Part shown: positions 54,403-63,567 of the stretch, piece after piece
Numbering within the stretch: the stretch's first letter is position 1
How the letters are laid out: every line of letters starts with the position of its first letter
DNA from: Planctomycetota bacterium
GTDB taxonomy: Bacteria > Planctomycetota > PLA2
Reading direction: 5' to 3'
DNA length: 64,000 bases
Assembly: GCA_021776735.1 (NCBI GenBank)
Contig: JAJFFH010000028.1
Span: forward strand, 62,001 to 126,000
The notes under the pieces: generated by a model
Seen by the model: the letters and a program-made list of their open reading frames with translations, nothing else
What the model was told of the DNA's origin: nothing
The model's database searches: none
Program-made: the position numbers and the translations under genes

Positions 54403-56250
54403 CTGTCTGGCGCATTCCACACGGATGTCATCAGCGTAGTGTTGGCGGGCGTCCTGGTCCGCAGGAAGAAAACGTCTGTGGACGTTGTGGAGGCTTTGGA
54501 GCGCGGGAGCGGGCGGACGACCCTGGATGTTCTCAGCCGAGGTGGGCTCGACCCGCTCATTCTTGCGCAGAACCGTCTGGATCAGTCGGATTTACTGGCG
54601 TACGGGAACGCTTTGCGTGATGTTCGCCGATTCGAACGGAGCGTTGCCGAGTTCAAGTTCAAGTTTCGAACGGTGCCGGATTCGGAGCAGGACAGGAAGC
54701 GGTTGTCGGACGATCTTGCGCAGGCGCGTTCGGACTTACGTGAAGCGGGCGGACGTTGCTTCGGGTTCGAACGGAAGGTCTTCTCGGCGGCACAGCCGCT
54801 GGGGCTCGAGAGAATTCGAGGTGCGCTCTGTGCGGGCGAGCGGCTCGTCGTGTTCGGTTGGAGCTGGGTGGCCGCCGTCGCCGCCGTCGTGTCGGAAGAC
54901 GCCCACGGCGCAACTGACACGACGCACCTGCTCAGCGAGGACCGCGATGAACTCGCGAGGGGCGAGGCCCTGACGCAACTTGTAACGATGGGGATCGAGC
55001 CCGAGTCTCACCAGGCCCCGCGGCTCGAGGCGGCGCTGGCCCAGGTGGAGAGCCTGCTCACGGCCGACGCCTTGGCGGACTGTCGCGATCGGGTCGCGCG
55101 GCTGCGGGCCAACTACGACGCGGTCTTTGGCAGGGGGCCCGAGGCCAAGCTCCTTGCCGTGCCGACGCTCCCTTGGGAAACGCTCGGGGTCTTGGCGCGT
55201 GCACTGCTGGACATCATCCTGCCTGCGGACCTGCGGGCGGAGCTGGCCAAGGCGCAACGGCTCGACGTGGTTCCGTCGGGTCCGCTGCAGCGGCTTCCGC
55301 TCGAACTGCTGGTGGAAATGGCCGGCGTCGCGGAGCTAGCGGGCAAGCCGATCACCTACGTGCCGTCCGGGACGGTCCTTGCGTTGCAGCGGGCCAAAGC
55401 GCGCACGGGCGCGGACACGAGCGGCGCGACCCTCGCGGGGGATCCGGCCTATCCGCAGCCCGGGGACGGCGGCGCCGAGCGCTCGTTGGCCGAGGTGGCA
55501 CCCTGGAACCTGGGCTATTCAGGTGGAGTGGTGGCTCCGCTGCCGCGCACCCGCGACGAGGTGGAAGACATCGCCGGCCTGTTCGAGCGCTGCGGACACA
55601 AGGCCCGGACGCTGCTCGGCGCCGAGGCGACGGTGGCCGCGGTGCGCGAGCACACCGCCGGAAAGCGGTATCTCCATCTTGCCGCGCACGGTCTGCTCGC
55701 GGGCTCCGACCAGCCGATGGACTCGGCGGTGGTGCTGGCTCCCGCGGCGCCGTCCGGTCGGCCCGAGGGTCGCGTTGGGCGGAACGACGGGTGCTTGCGC
55801 CTGTCCGATCTTTTGGGGGACTGGGGCGACCGGCTTGCGGGCTGCGAACTGGTGACGCTGTCGGCGTGCCGGACCAGCCGGGGGGTGGCGGTCGGCGGCA
55901 GTCTGATGGCGCTGCCCCTGGGACTGTTTCACGCCGGGGCGCGGTGCGTGCTCGCAAGCCTGTGGAAAGTGCCCGACCTTGCGACCTGGCTGCTCATGCG
56001 GCGGTTTTACGAGAATCTGCTCGGGATCGCGCACGGTGACGAGACCGCGGTCTCGCGCGATGTTGTTGCACTGCCGATGCACGGGGCCCTGCGCGAGGCG
56101 CAACAGTGGTTGCGTGAATTGTCGCGGGACAACATCATGGGGATCCTGGCGGACGCTGGTGCCCAGGACGAGTACTCCAATGTGCCCAAGGATGCCTTCG
56201 TCCATCCTGCCCACTGGGCGGCGTTCGTGCTCATCGGGGATGCGGGGTAG
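54157..56250 (+). CDS. C-terminal TPR-CHAT (caspase-like) protease part
   Basis: Two TPR units are followed by a helical region and a CHAT domain. The caspase-type dyad is intact: His in HLAAHG (codon 55687-55689) and Cys in LSACRTS (codon 55867-55869). The usual GSLMALPLGLFHAGARCVLA and LWKVPD segments follow. CHAT proteases with TPR sensors act in bacterial immunity and programmed-death systems. A TTG at 54157 could restart translation, but no ribosome site is seen, so this part may be silent unless the stop is bypassed. Confidence 0.8.
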   Translation: MAVTLKARGDLASAEEQQRTVLEALRHVLGAEHPDTLTAMGNLARTLKARGDLAGAEDLLAESLDGVEHLRGQVGGVLERARLSGAFHTDVISVVLAGVLVRRKKTSVDVVEALERGSGRTTLDVLSRGGLDPLILAQNRLDQSDLLAYGNALRDVRRFERSVAEFKFKFRTVPDSEQDRKRLSDDLAQARSDLREAGGRCFGFERKVFSAAQPLGLERIRGALCAGERLVVFGWSWVAAVAAVVSEDAHGATDTTHLLSEDRDELARGEALTQLVTMGIEPESHQAPRLEAALAQVESLLTADALADCRDRVARLRANYDAVFGRGPEAKLLAVPTLPWETLGVLARALLDIILPADLRAELAKAQRLDVVPSGPLQRLPLELLVEMAGVAELAGKPITYVPSGTVLALQRAKARTGADTSGATLAGDPAYPQPGDGGAERSLAEVAPWNLGYSGGVVAPLPRTRDEVEDIAGLFERCGHKARTLLGAEATVAAVREHTAGKRYLHLAAHGLLAGSDQPMDSAVVLAPAAPSGRPEGRVGRNDGCLRLSDLLGDWGDRLAGCELVTLSACRTSRGVAVGGSLMALPLGLFHAGARCVLASLWKVPDLATWLLMRRFYENLLGIAHGDETAVSRDVVALPMHGALREAQQWLRELSRDNIMGILADAGAQDEYSNVPKDAFVHPAHWAAFVLIGDAG

Positions 56251-56271
56251 GGCCAACGGCGGAGCACGAAG

Positions 56272-56284
56272 CATCGCCGTCCGT
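56272..56284 (-). repeat. Dispersed motif, copy 14 (intergenic)
   Basis: Exact 13-mer between the TPR-CHAT gene and the converging Kelch lipoprotein gene. Confidence 0.8.
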
Positions 56285-56327
56285 TTGCTTTCTTTGCGTC
56301 GGGCCGGCGCCAGCTGCGGCCAGCGCC

Positions 56328-57869
56328 CTACTCGTCGTCGCCGGGTTCGACGATGATGACTTGGCGGTGGCCGATGCTGGCGTCGAGGGGGAGGCCGCCT
56401 GTGATCCAGATGGCGCCGTTGGGGCCGCGCTTGGCCGCGTGGTGGCTGGTCGGATTTGTCAGGGTTGTGTCCGGGACGCGGAACAGCTTGCCTGATTGGC
56501 CGATCGGGAACCACACGTCCATCGTGGTTTGCAGCAGCGCCGGCGACTTGCTGAAGTCTGTGCCGCCGACGATCAGGACGCGGCCGTCTTCGAATGCCGT
56601 CGCGGTGGCGAACGCGCGCTGGTTGCGCATCGTATTGATCGAGCCGACGAAGCCGAAGCCCGGGTCGTAGACCGAAACACCGAGGCTCCCGACGCCGCCC
56701 GCGACCAGCAGGCGGCCGTCGTCGAGGACCGTGCCGGCGGCCAGAAAGTGCACGAAACTCGGCGGCGTGAAGTTGTCCGCGAACGATTCGGTGGCCAAGG
56801 TGAAGCGTGCGCCGCTCGGTGCCGAGGATGTTCCGCCGACGATGACGGCGTCGCCTCCGGCCAGGGTGACCGAGAAGTGTGTCGCGCGGCCCTGCTCCAT
56901 CGTGTTGGCGACCGGCGTCCAGGTGTCGGTGTTCGGATCGTAGATCTCGGCGTCGTCGCGAAAGATCAGGTTGCCACCCGCGTCGAGGTCCTGCCCGCCG
57001 GTGACGAGTACGCGGCCCCCGGGGAGCAGCGTGGCGTGCGCGAACGAGCGCCGCTCGTTCATCGAGGCGGCGGAGTTAAACGTAAACGTCGTCGGATCAA
57101 AGATCTCGCACCCGGAGATCGGCAGGAACGGGTCGTTCGAGACCTCGCCGCCCGCGATCAGGATGCGTCCGTTCGCGAGCGTGATCTGAACGTGCGCCGC
57201 GCGCGCCCGGCGCATCCGGTTTTGGATCACGAAGCTCTGGCGCGAGAACACGACCAGGTTCTCGGCCTGGTCGGTCACGCCGTTGGACGTACGATAACCG
57301 CCGGTCACGATGAAGCGCCCGTTGGGCAGCAACGTCATGCGGTGCAGCCACCGGCCGAGGAGCAGACCGCCCGGAAGTTGCGTGATGTCGTCCGCCCCGG
57401 GAAGGACCGGCCCCTCCTCCTCCGTCTGGAACTTGAACTCGTAGTCGCGGTCCAGCGGACGTCCGTTGAGGTCGAGAACCCCTCGGGTCACGCGGATCGT
57501 GTGCACCGCAAACGGGAAGTACCCGGGCTGCGGCAAAAAGCGCGCGATCGACCGGTTGAGAAACGGAATCGACCGCGACCCGAACACGCGGTCGCCGCTC
57601 TCGGCGATGACCTGGAACGTGTCGGGCGTCAGCGTTGCCGGATCGATCTCGTCGGAGAACACGACGTTTATCTCGGTCGTGAGCGCGATGTCCTGGGAAA
57701 GATCGTTGGGGGTGACCTGGGTCACCTGGAAGGTGACAACCGGGCCGCCGCCGCCCCCGTTGGAACCGCCGCCGCCGCAGGCGCCGAGCGTGGCGACGAA
57801 GACGACTGCGGTCAGAGCGAAGCTGACGCGAGCAACAAGGGACGGGAAACGGAAAGAAAGAGAATCCAA
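56328..57869 (-). CDS. Lipoprotein with Ig-like and Kelch-repeat domains
   Basis: 513 aa from a TTG at 57869. A lipobox (LGAC) and Gly-rich linker are followed by a bacterial Ig-like domain (about 48-150; VFSDEIDPATLTPDTFQV) and six or so Kelch repeats (LPNGRFIVTGGY, LANGRILIAGGE, LPGGRVLVTGGQ, LAGGDAVIVGGT, LDDGRLLVAGGV, FEDGRVLIVGGT). The Kelch propeller probably binds glycan or protein at the cell surface. No clear ribosome site precedes the TTG. Confidence 0.85.
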   Translation of the reverse strand: MDSLSFRFPSLVARVSFALTAVVFVATLGACGGGGSNGGGGGPVVTFQVTQVTPNDLSQDIALTTEINVVFSDEIDPATLTPDTFQVIAESGDRVFGSRSIPFLNRSIARFLPQPGYFPFAVHTIRVTRGVLDLNGRPLDRDYEFKFQTEEEGPVLPGADDITQLPGGLLLGRWLHRMTLLPNGRFIVTGGYRTSNGVTDQAENLVVFSRQSFVIQNRMRRARAAHVQITLANGRILIAGGEVSNDPFLPISGCEIFDPTTFTFNSAASMNERRSFAHATLLPGGRVLVTGGQDLDAGGNLIFRDDAEIYDPNTDTWTPVANTMEQGRATHFSVTLAGGDAVIVGGTSSAPSGARFTLATESFADNFTPPSFVHFLAAGTVLDDGRLLVAGGVGSLGVSVYDPGFGFVGSINTMRNQRAFATATAFEDGRVLIVGGTDFSKSPALLQTTMDVWFPIGQSGKLFRVPDTTLTNPTSHHAAKRGPNGAIWITGGLPLDASIGHRQVIIVEPGDDE

Positions 57870-58020
57870 CAGGTTAGCCGAACTGAGCCCGCCGACATTC
57901 TACCGCTTATTGCGGTCGTGTTCTCGGGCGTTTCCGGGCCTTGTTCGCCGTGTTCCGAATCCTCTTCGGCGGTCTCTTCCGGGATCCCTTTCGGGGGCCT
58001 TTCCGAGCCCGTTCCGGCGC
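57870..58020. other. Low-complexity spacer with TTCCGGG-like repeats
   Basis: Short imperfect repeats around TTCCGGG, TTTCGGGGG and TTCCGAG fill about 110 bp directly after the selenoprotein stop codon. No gene is seen. Confidence 0.45.
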
Positions 58021-59016
58021 CTACTTCGAGTCCTCTTTGGAGGCGGGCTCCGCGGAAGCCTCGGCAGCGCCGCTCGCGAGGATCGTCTTCAACGCCTGCT
58101 CCATCTCGTCGACCTTGAAACCGCGCGGCCCGCGATCGCCCCGATACGCGATCTTCGCGTCCGCACCGAGGATGAACAACCGGTCCGGCATCCCGTGATA
58201 GGCCGTCGCCACGGTGTTTTTCATGTCATCGACCAGGAGGGGCAGGTGCAGCTTCAGCTCGGACGAGCAGGCCTGCGCCACTTGGAGGCGCTCCTCAATG
58301 GTCCTGTGGTGCGCGAGTTTCTTGTGCCGCGCGGGCCGCGCGCTGTCGGTGGCATGCGCCTCGCGCGGATAGATCCAATAGAAATCCGCCTTGTTCTTGT
58401 AGGTCTCGTAGACCTCTTGCAGGCGCCCGGCCTGCCGCGTGAACGGGCCTCATGTCCACGACCCGAACACAAGCACGGTCGGCCGCGTGATCCGCCGCAG
58501 ATTGACCATCTTGCCCGTTTTCGCGTCCTTCGCCTTCACCGCCGGCGCGTCCGCACCCTTCTTGGGCGCGGGATCGCGAAGCGATCGCCCCGAAAGCGCC
58601 GCGGTCATCTCGTCGCCGTCGAGCACCCCGTCGCCGTTCTTGTCGGCCGTCTCAAAAAAGGCACCCCACTCGTCCTTATCGACCTTGCCGTCGCTGTTCG
58701 CATCAAAACGCTTCAGCATGCGTCCGCTGGACTGCCCGCGTCCGCCACGCTCGGCACCGCGCCCACGCCCGCGCATCCCGGCGGCCGTCTTCTTGACCTC
58801 ATCCTCGGTCACCGTGCCGTCGCCGTCGCCGTCGAGGCGATCAAACATCCGCGCAGGCCCCTGGAACTCCTCGCGCGTCACCTTGCCGTCGCCGTTGGCG
58901 TCGTTGCGGCTGAGGCGCTTCCACATCCGCGCGGCGCGATCCCCGCCGCCTCCACCGCCCTGCGCGAAAGCGGGCAGTCCAAGAAACAAGGCGAAGAGCA
59001 GGGCGAGATAGCGCAT
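58021..59016 (-). CDS. Iodothyronine-deiodinase-like selenoprotein with four EF-hands
   Basis: 331 residues if the in-frame TGA at 58450-58452 is read as selenocysteine (Sec189). A signal peptide (1-19) and polyglycine precede four EF-hand loops (39-50, 62-73, 105-116 and 125-136; for example DANGDGKVTREE). The C-terminal domain matches deiodinases on both sides of the TGA: VLVFGSWT-U-GPFTRQ, then ADFYWIYPREAHATD, LPLLVDDMKNTVATAYHG, IAYRGDRGPRGF. Human enzymes have FGSxTUPPF. A hairpin 15-31 nt after the TGA fits a bacterial SECIS. Bacterial members are presumed thiol/selenol reductases at the cell surface. Conventional callers would give two fragments. Confidence 0.88.
58419..58435 (-). promoter_or_regulatory. 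Predicted bacterial SECIS hairpin of the deiodinase-like gene
   Basis: GCAGGC pairs with GCCTGC around the loop CGGGC, starting 15 nt after the TGA. Known bSECIS loops lie about 16-37 nt downstream and carry G near the loop start. Confidence 0.65.
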
Positions 59017-59080
59017 GAACCATCAAACCCGACGGAGCCGCTCAGGTTTCGCAAGTCCGGACCGACCCTTGAAAAAGCAG

Positions 59081-59121
59081 ACGGACGGCGATACACGTGG
59101 CCGGGCTACATCGCCGTCCGT
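59081..59121. terminator. Inverted pair of the dispersed motif between the selenoprotein genes
   Basis: ACGGACGGCGAT (59081-59092, copy 15) and its exact complement (59110-59121, copy 16 at 59109-59121) form a perfect 12-bp stem with a 17-nt loop. It lies between the upstream selenoprotein stop and the downstream start, so it may terminate or attenuate transcription. Confidence 0.65.
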
Positions 59122-59143
59122 ACCTACTGCAGGTGTTTGTGCG

Positions 59144-60148
59144 CTACCGCGCGTGCTTCATCGCTTTGTCGATCGACTTGAGCAGTGCGTCCGCGCGCTT
59201 GGCGGCCTTGAGTCCCGTGTTCTTTGCGATGAACTTCTCGATCTTTTTGCGAACCGCCTTCAGCTTCTTGGCGCTCCGCCCGGCGTCGGACTTGGCTTCA
59301 TAGAGGCGGACGAGCTTCTTCGTCGCCTTCAGTTCTTTCTTGACCTGCTTGTCGACCTTGAGCGATTTCAGTTCGTCTTCGGCGGCATCCGCGGCGCGCG
59401 TGCCCGCGAAGTGCTTCTTGATCTTGGCCAAGCCGTCGAACGCGTCTTTGTACAGGCCCACGCGCACCGCGGTTTTCACGCCGCTCTGCCAGGCGTCGAG
59501 GGTCCGCTGGACTTGGCCGATGATGTAGTCAGCGTCTTCCGTGGCCGTGCCTGCTTCTTTCACAGCCTCGGCCTTTTGGCGTGCCTCGCCGAGCTTGCCG
59601 CGCTTGAAGGCGCCCGCCGCGGCCTTGAGTACCGGTGCGACCTTGCGGAGGTAGTACGGCTTGGCGCCCCGCATGGCGTCCTCGATCGTTCCGTTCGAGA
59701 GGCTGTGGGGATTGCCCTCCCAGACGATCTTGCCCTTGGGGTTGATCAGGTACGCGTGCGGGATGCCGCCGCTGCCGTATCCGCCCGCGGCGTCGGCGCT
59801 GAGTCCGACCGTGTAGGTGATGCCGCGCTCGGCCATGAACGACGCGACGACATCTTCCTTTTCGCTCGTGATGGCGAGAATGCGCAGGCCCTTTTTCTCG
59901 TAGCTCGCACGGAGCTCGTTCAAGTGCGGAACCGCACTTACGCAGGGTCCTCACCAAGTGGCCCAGAACTCAAGGAGGATCGCCTTGCCGCGGAAGTCCG
60001 AGACCGTGGAGCCCTCCGAGGGGTTGAACCACTGCGAGACCTTGAAGTTGGCCGCGTCCCGTCCGACGAGACTCTTCCACTCCGCGCTGCCGGCGGATGT
60101 GAGGCTGAGCACCACGGCGAGCGTGGCAGCGAATCCGATGCGTTTCAT
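59144..60148 (-). CDS. TlpA/thioredoxin-like selenoprotein with UGPC active site
   Basis: 334 residues if the in-frame TGA at 59951-59953 is Sec66. The start is the ATG at 60148, with GGAG six bases upstream. A signal peptide is followed by a thioredoxin-like fold of the TlpA type: GKAILLEFWATW-U-GPC replaces the usual WCxxC, and the cis-Pro region is GSGGIPHAYLINPKGKIVW. The last about 170 residues are Lys/Ala-rich helices. It probably reduces or isomerises exported proteins, perhaps supplying electrons to the deiodinase-like product encoded next. A hairpin directly follows the TGA. Confidence 0.87.
59922..59939 (-). promoter_or_regulatory. Predicted bacterial SECIS hairpin of the TlpA-like gene
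   Basis: AAGTGCGG and CCGCACTT are perfectly complementary around TT, 12-29 nt after the TGA, leaving a GGTTCC-type apical loop. The G-rich loop start and distance agree with bSECIS elements. Confidence 0.7.
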
Positions 60149-60181
60149 GCGTTTCTCCGGTGCCATTCTACCGGAACGAAT

Positions 60182-61593
<1,412 letters not shown>

Positions 61594-61597
<4 letters not shown>

Positions 61598-62616
61598 GCG
61601 AAGTACCTCTTGATCGTTTCGCCGTACGCGGCGACGCCTCGTTCGAGCTGATCGATCTCGACCCACTCGTCCGCCGCATGGCTCTGCTCGGGACGGCCCG
61701 GGCCCATTACGACGGCCGGGACATCGCGCACATGAAAAAAATCGGACACGCCGCCGAACGCTTGCGGCTCGTCGTTGCCGGTGGCGGCCAGCGCGGTCTG
61801 CACGATCGGTTCGTCGGTGGCGGTATCCACCGGCACGAACCGGTCGCTCACGAGTTCGACTTCGCTCTCGAGGATTTCGCGCACGCGCGCGGTCAGGGTC
61901 TGGTTGTTCAGCGCCGGGATCGTTCGCGCGTCGATCTCCATCACGCAGGCGGGCGGTACGACGTTGGTCTTGATGCCGCCCTGAACCATAGTGACCTGAA
62001 GCGTGGCCGGTCCGAGCAGTGGGTGCGTGGGCAGTTCGAGTTCCGCCAGCCGCGTGATGTCGCGCGCCGCCTTCTCGATCGCGTTCTCGCCCTGCCACGG
62101 TCGCGCGGCGTGCGCGCGCTTGCCGTGGGCGTGCAGCCGCAGACGCAGCAGGCCGCGCTGGCACGAGCAGACCTTCAGCGTCGTGGGCTCGCCGATGATC
62201 GCCGCATCGAGCCGCGGCAGTTCGGGGCGCAGCACGCCGAGCCCGTCGCCGCCGATTTCCTCGTCGCACGTCGCGGCCAAAACGAGACGCGCGTGCGCGG
62301 GCACGTCGGCCGCCAAAAAAGCGCACACCAGAGCGGCGAGCGGCCCCTTGGCGTCGTTCGCCCCGAGCCCGTGAATCTTGCCGTCGCGCAGCTCGCCTGC
62401 GTGCGGGTCGTTCGTCCACTCCGGCGAAGTCGGGACGGTGTCGGTGTGCGAATTCAGCAACAGCGTTTTGGGCCCGTCGCCCCGCACCGCAAAGATGTTG
62501 CGGCCAGAAATCACGGCGTCAGGAAAAAGTCCGGCGAGCAGATCGACACAGCCCTGTTCGCTGCCCGAGACCGACGGGATGCGGACGAGGTTGCGGGTGA
62601 GTTCGACGACGTTCAT
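61594..62616 (-). CDS. M20 deacetylase (probable N-acetylcitrulline or acetylornithine deacetylase)
   Basis: 340 aa. The M20 zinc ligands are visible: HTDTVP, GANDAKG, CDEEIGG, GEPT and the C-terminal SHAADE. It removes the acyl group from an arginine precursor. Because the adjacent carbamoyltransferase has the acetylornithine-type HCLPVRRN motif, the substrate is more likely N-acetylcitrulline than N-acetylornithine. It overlaps argH and lies 20 bp from argB. Confidence 0.87.
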
Positions 62617-62636
62617 CGGTACGGGGTTACCCCACG

Positions 62637-63554
62637 CTACTCGTCGAGGTAGCGCTTCTCCTCGTCGCGGGTCGTCACCATCGTGCCCGTGCCGTCTTTG
62701 GTGAACAGCTCAAGGAGAAGCGCGTGCTCCTGTTTGCCGTCGAGAATGTGGCCGCGCGCCACCCCGCCCCGCACCGCTTCGATGAGCGTGGTCAGCTTCG
62801 GGACCATCCCGCCGCGAATCGCGCCGGTGTCGAGCATCTTCTCCGCGCGTGCCGCGCTGATGTGCGAGATCAGGCTTTCGCGGTCGTCCGGGTCCGCGAG
62901 CAGGCCCGGGGCGTCGGTAAGCAGTACCAGCTTGTCCGCGTTCAGACTCGTGGCGAGGCGCGCGGCGACCGTGTCGGCGTTGATGTTGTAGATGTTGCCG
63001 CGATCGTCGGCGCCCAGCGACGCCACGACCGGTGTGTAGCCCTCGTCGAGCAGCGTCGAAAGGAGTGCCGACTCGACCCGCACGATGTCGCCGACGTGTC
63101 CGAAGTCCACTCGACGCGTCTTGCCGGTTTTGGGATCGCGCATCTCGGTCTCGGGCCGGCGCACGGCGTGGACCATCCCGCCGTCCACGCCGCTGAGGCC
63201 GACCGGACGCAGGCCGTGGCGGCGCAACGCGCCGAGGATGTTGGTGTTGATCTGGCCGCGAAACACCATCTTGGCGATTTCCAGGGTCTCGTCGTCCGTG
63301 ACGCGCCGGCCGTCGATCACGACCGCCTCGTGCCCGAGCCGGCGAGCCATCTCGGTGGCCTGCGGGCCGCCGCCGTGCACGACCACCATGCGCAGCCCGA
63401 CGTGCGCGCACAGCGCTGCGTCCTCGGCCAAGAGACCGAGGGCCAAGCGATCGCGCGCGATCTCGCCGCCGCACTTCACAACGACGGTCGCGCCCTTGTG
63501 CCGCCGGATGTAGGGCAGCGCCTGCAAGAGAGTACCGATGTCGGATCCGTTCAT
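62637..63554 (-). CDS. argB: N-acetylglutamate kinase
   Basis: 305 aa. KCGGEIARDRL and VVVHGGGPQATEMARRLG are the phosphate- and acyl-glutamate-binding segments, and GDIVRVESALLSTLLDEGYTPV, quoted only in part, matches the family. It phosphorylates N-acyl-glutamate, the second step of arginine synthesis. In genomes with acetylornithine- or succinylornithine-type carbamoyltransferase the acyl group may be acetyl or succinyl. Confidence 0.94.
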   Translation of the reverse strand: MNGSDIGTLLQALPYIRRHKGATVVVKCGGEIARDRLALGLLAEDAALCAHVGLRMVVVHGGGPQATEMARRLGHEAVVIDGRRVTDDETLEIAKMVFRGQINTNILGALRRHGLRPVGLSGVDGGMVHAVRRPETEMRDPKTGKTRRVDFGHVGDIVRVESALLSTLLDEGYTPVVASLGADDRGNIYNINADTVAARLATSLNADKLVLLTDAPGLLADPDDRESLISHISAARAEKMLDTGAIRGGMVPKLTTLIEAVRGGVARGHILDGKQEHALLLELFTKDGTGTMVTTRDEEKRYLDE

Positions 63555-63567
63555 GATCGTCTCGCGC

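Larger units (their letters stand above)
53164..56250 (+). pseudogene. TPR-CHAT protease gene interrupted by one nonsense codon
   Basis: The frame from 53164 to 56250 is continuous apart from TAG at 54097-54099, equal to 1028 codons before the final stop. In the same repeat unit an ATG found in other copies is AGG (54148-54150), so unit 6 has diverged. The gene may be newly inactivated, or the stop could be a sequencing error. Confidence 0.7.

Noticed and set aside
58600-58930. Many GACGGCGA/CCGTCGCC hits in the EF-hand gene as motif copies
   Set aside because: They encode calcium-loop Asp-Gly-Asp residues and lack the flanking ACG and T of the 12-mer.
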